From Hyphomicrobiaceae bacterium (GTDB lineage: Bacteria; Pseudomonadota; Alphaproteobacteria; Rhizobiales; Devosiaceae), in contig JACKJG010000003.1 in NCBI GenBank assembly GCA_020638065.1, forward strand, positions 124,001 to 188,000: a stretch of DNA of 64,000 bases. Direction: 5' to 3'. The notes below the pieces were generated by a model. That model did no database searches. It was not told the DNA's origin and saw nothing but the letters and a program-made list of their open reading frames with translations. This document shows, one piece after another, positions 43,279 through 52,278 of the stretch (positions within the stretch are counted from its first letter, which is position 1; each line of letters starts with the position of its first letter). The translations under genes were made by a program, and so were the position numbers.

Positions 43279-44541
43279 TTGAGCGTAAAATCAACCACTC
43301 TGGATAACGGCATGACCGTTATGACCCACAACATGCCGCATCTCGAAAGCGCGGCACTGGGCGTATGGGTCAAGGCCGGTTCCCGCAGTGAACGCGAAGA
43401 TGAACACGGCATTTCGCACCTGCTCGAGCATATGGCCTTCAAGGGCACCAAGACGCGCACCTCGCAGCAGATCGTAGGGGAAATCGAGCAGGTCGGCGGC
43501 GAGTTGAACGCGGCCACATCTATTGAGCAAACAGGCTATTTCGCGCGGGTTCTCAAAGACGACGTGCCGCTGGCAGCAGACATTCTGTCAGACATCCTGC
43601 GCAATTCCACTTTCGCGCCCAACGAACTGGCGCGCGAACAACAGGTGATCGTGCAGGAAATCGGAGCCGCCCACGACGATCCCAACGATCAGGTTTTTGA
43701 CCTTTTCCAGTCGGCCGTCTTTCCCGAGCAGGCTATCGGCCGGCCTATTCTGGGAACCGTTGAGACCGTGACCGGCTTCGGGGCCGAACAGATCCGCGCC
43801 TATATGGACCGCAATTATGTCGGCACCAACATGGTCATGGCCGCTGCGGGCAATGTCGAGCATGAGCGGCTTGTAGATATCGCTGCCGAGAGGTTCTCGG
43901 AAGTCCGGCCTGATCTCGAGGCCAACCCCGCCGACGCGACCTATGTTGGTGGCGACCAGCGCAAAGTCTCCGAGCACGAGCAGGCCCACATCATTCTCGG
44001 GTTCGAGGGTCGCCCCTATAACTCCGATGGCTATTATACGAGCCAGATCCTGGCCTCGGTACTCGGTGGCGGCATGAGCTCACGCCTGTTTCAGGAGGTC
44101 CGCGAAAAGCGGGGCCTCTGCTATTCGGTGTTCGCATTCCATTGGGCTTTTGCCGATACCGGGGTTTTCGGTGTTTCCGCCGCGACGGGTGAGAGCCATG
44201 TGGGCGAACTGGTCCCCGTGATCATGGACGAATTGCGCCGGGCCATCGACGACGTGACGGAAGACGAGGTGCTGCGGGTGCGCAACCAGATTCGCGCCGG
44301 CCTGCTCATGTCGCTCGAAAGCCCCTCCGGCCGCGCCGGCCAGCTTGCCCGCCAGCAATTGCTTTGGGGCCGTCCCATCGAAATGCAGGAAATCATCGAT
44401 CGCATCGAACGCATTGATGCGGAACGCGTCCGCGAAATCGCCGCGCAATTGTTCAATGGCAACGTGCCGGCGCTCGCCGCCAATGGCCCGATTTCCAACC
44501 TGTCCGAATACGACGCGATTGCCGCGCGTTTCGCCGCCTGA
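43279..44541 (+). CDS. M16-family zinc peptidase (mitochondrial processing peptidase-like)
   Basis: A 420-residue peptidase with the inverted zinc motif HLLEH at residues 47-51 and the third ligand in the VIVQEIGAAHDDP region. The glycine-rich GGGMSSRLFQEVREKRGLCY segment in the second half is typical of the MPP-beta/PqqL group. No signal peptide is evident, so it is probably cytoplasmic. The start is TTG 43279, justified by a strong GAGGAGG six bases upstream. The natural substrates are not known. Confidence 0.92.
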   Translation: MSVKSTTLDNGMTVMTHNMPHLESAALGVWVKAGSRSEREDEHGISHLLEHMAFKGTKTRTSQQIVGEIEQVGGELNAATSIEQTGYFARVLKDDVPLAADILSDILRNSTFAPNELAREQQVIVQEIGAAHDDPNDQVFDLFQSAVFPEQAIGRPILGTVETVTGFGAEQIRAYMDRNYVGTNMVMAAAGNVEHERLVDIAAERFSEVRPDLEANPADATYVGGDQRKVSEHEQAHIILGFEGRPYNSDGYYTSQILASVLGGGMSSRLFQEVREKRGLCYSVFAFHWAFADTGVFGVSAATGESHVGELVPVIMDELRRAIDDVTEDEVLRVRNQIRAGLLMSLESPSGRAGQLARQQLLWGRPIEMQEIIDRIERIDAERVREIAAQLFNGNVPALAANGPISNLSEYDAIAARFAA

Positions 44542-44546
44542 GATCG

Positions 44547-45170
44547 ATGCGCCTCTGGCCTGCCCAACCATTGCCGGAGGTCAGGTCCGAAAACTTGATC
44601 CTGCGACTGCCGCGCTCGGCGGATTTTGGTGTGTGGCGCGATCTGCGACTGATGAGCCGGTCTCATCTCGAACCTTTTGAGCCATCCTGGAGCGATCTCG
44701 ACTATACGCGCCAAGCCTTCGCGCGCCGTTTGCGCCGGGCTCTGAAGCAGGCGCGGGACGGCACCGACTACTCGTTTTTCGTTTTTCGCAAGGATGACCG
44801 GCGTGCGAAACTGGCGGGTGGCCTGACCATTTCCAATGTCCGCTATGCGGTCGCCTGCCATGCCAATCTTGGATACTGGACTGGCGCACCGTTTGCCGGG
44901 CAGGGCATCATGACCGAGGCCGTGGGGCTCGCCTGCAGTTTCGCGTTCGACAATCTCGGGCTAAATCGCGTGCACGCCGCCTTCCTCCCGCACAACACGG
45001 CGTCGCGCCGGGTGCTGGAAAAGAACGGCTTTGTCGAAGAAGGTTTTGCCGAACATTATCTGAAGATCAACGGGCGCTGGGAAGACCATGTCCTGTTCGC
45101 GCTGACCCGTGCCCGCCGCGATGCGGACGTAATTCTGGCGCTTAAGGACAAAACTTCGTTTCGCTTGTGA
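44547..45170 (+). CDS. GNAT-family N-acetyltransferase, RimJ-like
   Basis: A 207-residue acetyltransferase. The acetyl-CoA pocket is seen in LGYWTGAPFAGQGIMTEAV, and RVHAAFLPHNTASRRVLEKNGFVEEG is the usual RimJ/RimL C-terminal signature. It probably acetylates a protein N-terminus, perhaps ribosomal, but the target cannot be assigned. It begins five bases after the M16 peptidase and may be in the same transcript. Confidence 0.88.
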   Translation: MRLWPAQPLPEVRSENLILRLPRSADFGVWRDLRLMSRSHLEPFEPSWSDLDYTRQAFARRLRRALKQARDGTDYSFFVFRKDDRRAKLAGGLTISNVRYAVACHANLGYWTGAPFAGQGIMTEAVGLACSFAFDNLGLNRVHAAFLPHNTASRRVLEKNGFVEEGFAEHYLKINGRWEDHVLFALTRARRDADVILALKDKTSFRL

Positions 45171-45229
45171 CTTTGCCCATTCCCCGTTACCAAGGGCAAA
45201 TCCGGGAGAGTTGGGGCTGTCAGTACTCG

Positions 45230-48109
45230 ATGCGTTTTCTCAATGCGATAGTGCTATGCGTTTTTCTGGCCGTTTTCGGCCCGAATACCGCCCGCGCGCT
45301 TGAGGTTATTACGGTCCCCGAAGACGTCAACGCCATCAATCTGAGCGCGGCCATCGAACGCGTTGACGGCGAGGACGGATCGGTTCGTCTCAGCACGGCA
45401 CCCGATGCCGACGGCATCGTCCGGCGTATTGAAGTGCTCGCAGCTGACCCGGCCAGCAATCCCAACTGGGTGATTTTCGCCCTGCGCAACGTCTCCGATG
45501 CCCAGATCGAACGCCTTATCGTTGCTCCGTTTTTCAGGATGCCGGGGTCCGGCGTCATCAATCCTGACCTTGGCAGCAATCGCATCAACGTTCTGACCCC
45601 AAGTGGCGGGCTGCGGCCGGAGCGGCAGACCGATGCGGAGGCGGATGTGTTCCAGGTGGTGCTCGACCCGGGCGCGACCGTGACATTCGTTGCTGAACTG
45701 TCCGGGAATGACCTGCGGGAACTCTATCTTTGGGAGCCGGCCGCCTATCGCTCCTATCAAAATTCCTTCACGCTGTTCAGGGGCACCGTGCTTGGCATTT
45801 CAGGCCTCGCGGCCGTTTTCCTGACCATTATGTTCGTGGTGCGCGGACGTGGCGTCTTTCCGGCAACCGCCGCGTTTGCCTGGGCGGTCCTTGCCTATCT
45901 TCTCATCGATTTCGGCATTTTCGGACCTCTGATCGGGGTTGGAAACGGTGCCGTTCAGCCCTACCGCGCCGCGTCGGAGGCGGCGCTCGCCACAACCTTG
46001 TTCGGCTTTGTGTTCATCTATTTGAACCTGCACCGCTGGCACTTGCGCTTCCTGCATCTGGCGCTGGCGCTGGCCGCAATCTTTCTGGCGCTCTTCGCCT
46101 TTTCGTTCCTGCAGCCGCAATTGGCCGCAACTGTCGCCCGTGTGGTGCTGCTGCTGCTCGGCATTATGGGAACATTGCTGATCATCATCCTTTCGGTGCG
46201 CGGCTATGACCGGGCCGTGCTTTTGGTTCCAACCTGGATCATTTTCATAGCCTGGCTGGTCTATTCCTGGATGGTCCTTGCCGGCGCAGTCACAAATGAC
46301 ATCGCCCAGCCAGCGGTCGCGGGCGGTCTGGTCCTGCTGGTCATGCTGATCGGGTTCACAACGGTGCAGCACGCCTTTGCCGAAGGTCAGGTCAGCGTCG
46401 GCTCGCTCTCCGAAGTGGAGCGCCGGGCTCTGGCCATGACGGGAAGTGGCGATTTCGTCTTTGACTGGAACCTCGAGCGTGACCGCGTGACCGTGTCAGA
46501 GGAAATCCACCCCCGGCTCGGCGAACGGCGCGGGGCTCTTCGCGGATCGATCAAGCTCTGGCTCGACCGCATCCACCCCGACGACCGCGACCGGTTCCGC
46601 ACCGCGCTCGATACGCTCGTCGAGCTTCGCCGCGGCAAGGTCAATTCCGACATCCGCGTCTCGGCCAATGACGGCAATTACCGCGCCTTCCGTTTGCGTG
46701 CCAAGCCGGTTCTGGATCGTGACGGGCAGGTCTCACGCATCGTTGGTTCGCTGCGCGATGTGACCGAGGAAAAGATATCCTCGGAACGGCTCTTGCACGA
46801 TGCCGTGTTCGACAGTTTCACCGGCCTGCCGCTCAGAATGTTGCTGCTCGATCGGTTGGAGCGGGCCCTCAAGCGCGCCAAGGCGGGTTTGGCGGTCAAA
46901 CCCGCGGTCATGGTGATCGATCTCGACGGGTTCACCGATATCGACGAGCGGTTCGGGCATTCGGCATCCGACTCGCTTCTGTTGGCCGTTGCCCGCCGCC
47001 TGTCGCGGGTCATGCGCCCCATGGACACGCTGGCGCGCATCCGCGGCGATCAGTTCGCGGCCCTGCTGGTTTCCGATGAAAGCGCCGGCAAGATCGCCGA
47101 GGTGGCCGAGCAGATGCGCCGCGCGTTGCGGACGCCCTTCAATTTCGGCGATCAGGACTTCTCGTTGACGGCTTCGATCGGCATCACCATTTACGACAAT
47201 TCGCCGGTCGGCGCTGCTGATGTCCTCCGCGATGCCGAGCTGGCCATGTACTATGCCAAGCGCCTCGGCGGAGACCGTATCGAGGCCTACCGCGCCTCGG
47301 CGCGCTCGATTGCTGCCTATTCGGAAGCATCAGAACGCGATCTTGAACGCGCCATGAACGAGGGCGAGCTGCAGGTCTATTATCAGCCGATCTACGATAT
47401 CCGCACTGCTTCGATTGCCGGGGCCGAAGCGCTGATGCGCTGGAACCATCCGACCAAGGGCATGGTTGGTCCCTCGGAATTCATTCCGCTTGCGGAACGA
47501 ACCGGCCTGATCGACAAGCTTGGCCGTCTGGCTATCCGGCAGGCCGCCAACCAGACGTCGGATTGGGTCGCCGCATTGCCACTCGACGAGTCCTTCTTCG
47601 TGTCGATCAATCTGTCGGCAACCCAATTGGGCACCGAGACCTTGCTCAACGACCTCAGAACGCTTGTGACCGAGAACCGGCAATTGCCAAAGCACATCAA
47701 GCTCGAAGTCACCGAAACCCAGGTCATGTCAAATCCCGAGCAATCGGCCTATGTGCTCTCGGCTCTCAAGGATTTGGGCTTTGGCCTGGCCCTCGATGAT
47801 TTTGGCACGGGCCATTCCTCGTTCTCATACCTGCACCGGTTCCCGTTCGACACCGTGAAAATCCCGGCCCAGTTTGTGCAGTTGGGCGATGATTCCGGCA
47901 GTGCCCGGACGCAAGGCCCGATCATTCGCGCGATCACCTCGCTTGCCAATGAATTGGGACTTACCGTCGTCGGGGAGGGGGTCGAAACCCCCGAGGAATT
48001 GAAGCGCCTCATCCAGTTCGATTGCCATCTGGCACAGGGCTTCGTGTTTGAATCTGCAATTGATGCCACCGCGCTCAAACGCAAGCTGGCCACCCAGCAC
48101 GGCGCCTGA
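45230..48109 (+). CDS. 7TM sensor with PAS, degenerate GGDEF and intact EAL domains
   Basis: A 959-residue protein. A signal peptide (MRFLNAIVLCVFLAVFG...) leads into a periplasmic domain of about 170 residues, then a block of about seven helices, a PAS domain, a GGDEF domain and a C-terminal EAL domain. The GGDEF signature is altered to RGDQF (605-609), so cyclase activity is doubtful. The EAL domain keeps EALMRW (Glu733), VTETQ, DDFGTGHSS and EGVET, so it should hydrolyse cyclic di-GMP. It likely links an outside signal to a fall in cyclic di-GMP. GTG 45167 is an alternative start, but it would put the signal peptide internally. Confidence 0.9.
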   Translation: MRFLNAIVLCVFLAVFGPNTARALEVITVPEDVNAINLSAAIERVDGEDGSVRLSTAPDADGIVRRIEVLAADPASNPNWVIFALRNVSDAQIERLIVAPFFRMPGSGVINPDLGSNRINVLTPSGGLRPERQTDAEADVFQVVLDPGATVTFVAELSGNDLRELYLWEPAAYRSYQNSFTLFRGTVLGISGLAAVFLTIMFVVRGRGVFPATAAFAWAVLAYLLIDFGIFGPLIGVGNGAVQPYRAASEAALATTLFGFVFIYLNLHRWHLRFLHLALALAAIFLALFAFSFLQPQLAATVARVVLLLLGIMGTLLIIILSVRGYDRAVLLVPTWIIFIAWLVYSWMVLAGAVTNDIAQPAVAGGLVLLVMLIGFTTVQHAFAEGQVSVGSLSEVERRALAMTGSGDFVFDWNLERDRVTVSEEIHPRLGERRGALRGSIKLWLDRIHPDDRDRFRTALDTLVELRRGKVNSDIRVSANDGNYRAFRLRAKPVLDRDGQVSRIVGSLRDVTEEKISSERLLHDAVFDSFTGLPLRMLLLDRLERALKRAKAGLAVKPAVMVIDLDGFTDIDERFGHSASDSLLLAVARRLSRVMRPMDTLARIRGDQFAALLVSDESAGKIAEVAEQMRRALRTPFNFGDQDFSLTASIGITIYDNSPVGAADVLRDAELAMYYAKRLGGDRIEAYRASARSIAAYSEASERDLERAMNEGELQVYYQPIYDIRTASIAGAEALMRWNHPTKGMVGPSEFIPLAERTGLIDKLGRLAIRQAANQTSDWVAALPLDESFFVSINLSATQLGTETLLNDLRTLVTENRQLPKHIKLEVTETQVMSNPEQSAYVLSALKDLGFGLALDDFGTGHSSFSYLHRFPFDTVKIPAQFVQLGDDSGSARTQGPIIRAITSLANELGLTVVGEGVETPEELKRLIQFDCHLAQGFVFESAIDATALKRKLATQHGA

Positions 48110-48114
48110 CCGGA

Positions 48115-48696
48115 TCAGGCCAACCCCGCTTCGCCACTGAGATTTGCCGGATTGAGGCCGATGCTGGCGAGCGCCTGCATGTAGCGTTGATCGGCGGGCA
48201 CCGAAAAGACCAGACTTGCATCACCCTTGACGTTTAGCCAGGCATTCTCGGCCATCTCCACATCCAGCTGACCCGGTCCCCAGCCCGCATATCCGAGGGC
48301 GAAGAGGCTCTTGTCCGGTTGTCCATGTTCCGTGGCGATCGCACTGAGGATGTCGTGGTTGGCCGACAGAACAATATCCGAGCGGATGCGAACCGACGCG
48401 CCCTGTTGATAATAGTCCGCGGAATGCAGCACGAAACCGCGTCCCGGCTCGACGGGACCGCCGTTCCAGACCGGTAGTTCGCGGGCAAACACGGGATGGT
48501 CTTCACTTTCCTCGTCCGGCGCCAGATCGAGATCGTCGAGGACATCACCGAAATTGAGGTCATCCAGCGGCTTGTTGACGATCAGGCCCATCGCGCCCTG
48601 TTCGTTGTGGTCGACCATGAAAATGACCGACCGCTCGAAGCGCGAATCGTTCATTTGCGGCATGGCGATGAGAAATTGTCCCTTGAGCGACTGCAT
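48115..48696 (-). CDS. YqgE/AlgH family protein
   Basis: A 193-residue soluble protein. It begins with GQFLIAMPQMNDSRFERSVIFMVDH and contains GAMGLIVNKPL and WNGGPVEPGRGFVLH, the full YqgE pattern. The fold is known from structures, but the function is not settled; AlgH was first linked to alginate regulation in Pseudomonas. It converges with the EAL gene, five bases apart, and is divergent from the DsbD-like gene. Confidence 0.93.
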   Translation of the reverse strand: MQSLKGQFLIAMPQMNDSRFERSVIFMVDHNEQGAMGLIVNKPLDDLNFGDVLDDLDLAPDEESEDHPVFARELPVWNGGPVEPGRGFVLHSADYYQQGASVRIRSDIVLSANHDILSAIATEHGQPDKSLFALGYAGWGPGQLDVEMAENAWLNVKGDASLVFSVPADQRYMQALASIGLNPANLSGEAGLA

Positions 48697-48801
48697 CTTT
48701 TCGGCCTGCCTTTCAGCTTTGAGCTTTCAGCATATCGCCAATTCCGCCAGTTCTCCAAACTGTCATTTCCATTTCATCGCGCGGCATGGTTGAACGGCTT
48801 C

Positions 48802-49617
48802 ATGAAAAAACTTGCCCTTCTGATCATCGCTTTGTTTTCGGCCGTTCCCGTTGCGGATGCGGCAGAAACGCAGTCTCTGTCCATGTCAGACAATGCCAGT
48901 GTCCGCCTTGTAACGTCCGGGCAGAGGCTGGCTGACGGCACCATGTGGGCCGGCATCGACATCGCGATGCCTCCCGATACCAACACCTATTGGCGCGTAC
49001 CGGGCGAAACCGGTGTGCCTTTGGTGATGGACTGGAACCAGAGCCGGAACATCACCGATGCTGAGATCATCTGGCCGATGCCGCGCCGCGTGGTGAAGGC
49101 CGGCTTCACGGACTATGTCTACGAGGGCAATACCCTGTTTCCGGTCAAACTGATGATGGCAGGTTCCGACGCGGTCTGGCGCGCGCACCTGACACTTGGC
49201 ATCTGCAACGAGATTTGCGTTCCCGTTTCGGTTGATCTGGAAATCGCTCTGAACGCCGATCAAAAGGACATGGCCAGCCAAATCCGCATCCAGCAGGCGC
49301 TTGCCGAAACGCCGCTTGAGGAAGACGCGGACAATGTGTTTGCAGCGCCTCCGGAGTTCGACACAATTACAAACCTGATGACGATCCGTCTCAAGACACC
49401 CCTGCGCGACCCCGCAAGCTCGATCATTGCCACGGCGGATCCATCTCTGGTTTTCGCGCAGCCGCTATCATTTCCAGACAATTCCTTGCAATTCAGGCTC
49501 TTGTCCCGCACGCCCGAGAGAATGACCCAGCAGGACCAGATCGATTTTCTTTTCGATACGTCCGACGGTCCTTATTTTGTCACATCTCGGTTCGACATAG
49601 TCGGCTCTGACCGATAA
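48802..49617 (+). CDS. Periplasmic DsbD N-terminal-domain-like protein
   Basis: A 271-residue protein with a clear signal peptide (MKKLALLIIALFSAVPVADA). The mature part resembles the N-terminal domain of thiol-disulfide interchange protein DsbD, with the cysteine pair in LGICNEICVPV, and WRVPGETGVPLVMDW earlier. The membrane and thioredoxin domains of full DsbD are absent, so it would need a separate electron donor. It is followed after 29 bases by a peroxiredoxin, suggesting a thiol-redox pair, although the two are in different compartments. Confidence 0.8.
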   Translation: MKKLALLIIALFSAVPVADAAETQSLSMSDNASVRLVTSGQRLADGTMWAGIDIAMPPDTNTYWRVPGETGVPLVMDWNQSRNITDAEIIWPMPRRVVKAGFTDYVYEGNTLFPVKLMMAGSDAVWRAHLTLGICNEICVPVSVDLEIALNADQKDMASQIRIQQALAETPLEEDADNVFAAPPEFDTITNLMTIRLKTPLRDPASSIIATADPSLVFAQPLSFPDNSLQFRLLSRTPERMTQQDQIDFLFDTSDGPYFVTSRFDIVGSDR

Positions 49618-49646
49618 TTCAGTCCACATTTCCCAAGGAGTTTTCC

Positions 49647-50147
49647 GTGATCGAATCCGGCGCGTCCATTCCTGCGGTTAACGTCAAGCTCGTCCAGAAC
49701 GGCGAGATCATCGACACCAACACGTCCGAACTGTTTGCCAAGGGCATCTCGGTGCTCTTTTGCGTGCCTGGCGCCTTCACCCCGACCTGCTCGAACAATC
49801 ATCTGCCCGGGTATGTGCGCTTGGCCGGTGAGCTTCGCAACGCGGGCGCAGATCAGATTATCTGTGCGGCCGCCAACGACCATCATGTGCTCAAAGCCTG
49901 GTCCGACACACAGTCTGCAACCGGCAAGATCGGCTTTATCGCTGATATCAAAGCCGAATTTGCGGCTGGCCTTGGAGTTGCCGTCGAAATGGCGGGTCTT
50001 GGCATGCGCTATATGCGCAGCGCATTCCTCATTCGCGACGGAAAGATCGTTTCTGCTTATGCCGCCAATCAGGCCGGCCAACTGGGCGATACAAGTGCCG
50101 AATCCGTGCTTGCCGCACTAAGGTCACAAAGCGTATCTAGTCATTGA
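49647..50147 (+). CDS. Peroxiredoxin, Prx5 type
   Basis: A 166-residue thiol peroxidase. The active site PGAFTPTCSNNHLPGY has peroxidatic Cys48 and the typical TPTC setting. It reduces hydrogen peroxide and organic peroxides in the cytoplasm, and further cysteines (39 and 73) may help in turnover. The start is GTG 49647 after AAGGAG. Prx5-type enzymes of alphaproteobacteria often use glutathione, made by the GshA encoded at 28 kb. Confidence 0.93.
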   Translation: MIESGASIPAVNVKLVQNGEIIDTNTSELFAKGISVLFCVPGAFTPTCSNNHLPGYVRLAGELRNAGADQIICAAANDHHVLKAWSDTQSATGKIGFIADIKAEFAAGLGVAVEMAGLGMRYMRSAFLIRDGKIVSAYAANQAGQLGDTSAESVLAALRSQSVSSH

Positions 50148-50182
50148 GCGGGGGAAGTAATGCGTAATTCGTGGGCGGCACC

Positions 50183-50821
50183 ATGACAGAGATATCAAGA
50201 ATTCCGGCGGCTCAGAGGCCGTCCTCAGCGGCGCGGATGCTGGTGAAATCTGCTTTGGCGATGACTTTGGCGGTCTTTGTCGCCGGTTGCAGCATGGGCA
50301 GCCTGATGGGTGGCGGCACAAGCGACGTCAACACCACGCAGCTTGCAGGCACCACCGCGACCCAGGCCGATATCAACGCCGCTCAGACCTCGGCCCTGCC
50401 GGTCATCGCAACCGAATGTCCGCCCATCCGGGTCAAGGATGGCACGCAATCGATCGTTTCCTATGAGAACAACCGGATTGGCGACGCTCAGTCGGTTCAG
50501 TTCCAGGCGGTGATCGATGACCAGTCGCGCAATTGCCGTGTGTCCAACGGGCTGATCACGGTCAATATGGGCGCCAAGGGCCGCGTCATTCTCGGACCCA
50601 AGCCGGCTTCGAACACGCTCACCGTGCCGCTGCGTTTCGCGGTCGAACGCGATAACGTTCCGGTATTCTCCGAGGTTTACCAGATTCCGGTTACCGTCAC
50701 GCCGCCGAACCAGTCCCAGGAATTCGTCAAGGTCGTCGATGACGTCGCCATTCCCTATCTCGGCGGCGAGAACATCGTCATCTGGGTCGGCTTCGATACA
50801 CAAGCGAACAACCGCAGCTGA
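50183..50821 (+). CDS. Putative lipoprotein, unknown function
   Basis: A 212-residue protein with a lipobox-type signal sequence ending VAGC, lipidated Cys at 36. A Ser/Thr/Gly/Ala-rich linker follows to about residue 70, then a beta-rich domain with TECPPIRV, RNCRVSNGLITVNMGAKGRV and ENIVIWVGF. Two cysteines may pair. I recall similar proteins in Rhizobiales but no function. It lies between the peroxiredoxin and the glycine riboswitch. ATG 50183 is favoured over GTG 50171. Confidence 0.75.
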   Translation: MTEISRIPAAQRPSSAARMLVKSALAMTLAVFVAGCSMGSLMGGGTSDVNTTQLAGTTATQADINAAQTSALPVIATECPPIRVKDGTQSIVSYENNRIGDAQSVQFQAVIDDQSRNCRVSNGLITVNMGAKGRVILGPKPASNTLTVPLRFAVERDNVPVFSEVYQIPVTVTPPNQSQEFVKVVDDVAIPYLGGENIVIWVGFDTQANNRS

Positions 50822-50824
50822 CGA

Positions 50825-50853
50825 TTGACGCCGGCAATTTGCCCGCGTTAATC
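50825..50853 (+). promoter_or_regulatory. Putative promoter of the gcv operon
   Basis: TTGACG at 50825-50830, a 17-base spacer, and TTAATC at 50848-50853. The start would fall near 50860, a few bases before the first aptamer. The -10 box is weak. Confidence 0.5.
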
Positions 50854-50865
50854 TTTGCGGGCAAA
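50838..50865. promoter_or_regulatory. Inverted repeat across the gcv promoter
   Basis: TTTGCCCGC, ten bases, GCGGGCAAA: perfect nine-base arms spanning the predicted -10 box and start. It may be a repressor operator, or a terminator-like hairpin for the lipoprotein gene that ends at 50821; no T run follows it. Confidence 0.45.
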
Positions 50866-50866
50866 T

Positions 50867-51056
50867 GCGGGAGAGTCTGGCAAGGGATTGAACCTTGCCG
50901 GCGCCGAAGGAGCAACCGCCCCGGAATCTCTCAGGCAAACGGACCGCAAGCGTACCAACACTCTGGAAAGCGGAAACGGGTTTCCCGTGACCCACCGAAG
51001 GAGCAACCGGACTGGCCATTGTCCGGGAAATCTCTCAGGTAATTGAGACAGAGGGG
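50867..51056 (+). ncRNA. Tandem glycine riboswitch
   Basis: Two successive glycine aptamers are present. Aptamer 1 (about 50867-50977) opens GCGGGAGAGT, has GCCGAAGGAGCAACC and AATCTCTCAGGCAAACGGAC, and closes ACTCTGGA. Aptamer 2 (about 50985-51056) repeats CCGAAGGAGCAACCGG and AATCTCTCAGGTAATTGAGA before AGAGGGGG. These are the conserved cores of the gcvT RNA family. It sits directly upstream of gcvT and should switch on glycine cleavage when glycine is abundant. I see no classical terminator between the second aptamer and gcvT, so control is more likely at translation. Confidence 0.95.
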
Positions 51057-51112
51057 GCGCCGTGCACGGCAAAACCGTGGCCGGCTCCGTTTGCCTCAAG
51101 CCCGGGACAAAA

Positions 51113-52267
51113 ATGGCCGATACGTCTGAAACCCTCAAGAATGTCGTGCTGAACGACAAGCACGTCGCCGCCGGTGGCCGCATGGTTCCGTTCGGCGGCT
51201 ATTCGCTGCCGGTCCAATATGAGGGCATCGTAGCCGAGCACAAATGGACCCGCGAACATGCGGGCCTGTTCGACGTTTCGCATATGGGCCCCAGCTTTCT
51301 GGAGCTGAACGAAAAGACCGGCGATGAGGACGCGGATCACGCCGCGATTGCCGCGCTTGTCGAGCCGATCGTTTGCGGAGACATTGCGCGCCTCAAGCCC
51401 GGCCAGATCCGTTACACGCTTCTGCTCAATCAGGACGGCGGCATTCTTGACGATCTGATGATCGCCCGCTCGCCGCGTTTTGCTGGAACCCTCTACATTG
51501 TCGTCAACGCCGCGACCAAAGAGGCTGACTTCGCCATGATCTCCGGTGCGGCCGGCGACAAGGCGAAATTCACACGGGCGGACGACGGTGCGCTCCTGGC
51601 GCTGCAGGGCCCCGAAGCGGTCGACGTGATGGCAACTATCATACCTGAGGCCGCTGATCTCGGTTTCATGCATTATGGATCGTGGGAATGGAACGGAACC
51701 CGCCTGATGATTGCGCGCTCCGGCTACACCGGCGAAGACGGGTTTGAAATTCTTGTGCCCTCCGCCTTTGCCGGCACGCTCTGGGACAAGCTTGTCGGCG
51801 ATGAACGGGTCCGGCCAGCCGGCCTTGGGGCGCGCGACAGCCTGCGCCTCGAGGCGGGATTGCCGCTCTACGGTCATGACCTCGACGAAACCGTGTCGCC
51901 GGTCGAGGCCGACCTTGGCTTCGCTCTCTCCAAACGCCGCCGCGAAGCCGCCGATTTTCCGGGCGCGTCCCGCATCCTTGCCGAGCGCGACAACGGTCCG
52001 TCCCGTGCCCGTGTTGGTCTTTTCGTCGAAGGTGCACCGGCCCGCGAAGGAGCCGAGATCGCTGACACCGAGGGCAACATCATCGGCACAGTGACCAGTG
52101 GCGGTTTTTCGCCGAGCCTCGGAAAGGCCATCGCGCTCGCCTTCGTCCCACCTGAATTCTCTGCTCCCGGCACGAAACTGCTGGCCATCGTCCGCGGACG
52201 CAGCCAGCCTGCCGAAGTCACCCCGACACCCTTTGTTCCCCATCGCTATTTCAGAAAGCCAGCCTGA
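51113..52267 (+). CDS. gcvT: Glycine cleavage system T protein (aminomethyltransferase)
   Basis: A 384-residue folate-dependent enzyme that releases ammonia from the lipoyl-bound aminomethyl group and gives methylene-tetrahydrofolate. It starts MADTSETLKNVVLNDKHV; RMVPFGGYSLPVQYEG, LFDVSHMGP and the folate-site segment SGYTGEDGFEI are typical. ATG 51113 matches the family start; GTG 51062 is close behind a purine-rich stretch of the riboswitch but would add 17 unrelated residues. First gene of the gcv operon. Confidence 0.96.
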   Translation: MADTSETLKNVVLNDKHVAAGGRMVPFGGYSLPVQYEGIVAEHKWTREHAGLFDVSHMGPSFLELNEKTGDEDADHAAIAALVEPIVCGDIARLKPGQIRYTLLLNQDGGILDDLMIARSPRFAGTLYIVVNAATKEADFAMISGAAGDKAKFTRADDGALLALQGPEAVDVMATIIPEAADLGFMHYGSWEWNGTRLMIARSGYTGEDGFEILVPSAFAGTLWDKLVGDERVRPAGLGARDSLRLEAGLPLYGHDLDETVSPVEADLGFALSKRRREAADFPGASRILAERDNGPSRARVGLFVEGAPAREGAEIADTEGNIIGTVTSGGFSPSLGKAIALAFVPPEFSAPGTKLLAIVRGRSQPAEVTPTPFVPHRYFRKPA

Positions 52268-52278
52268 GAGGATCGCCC

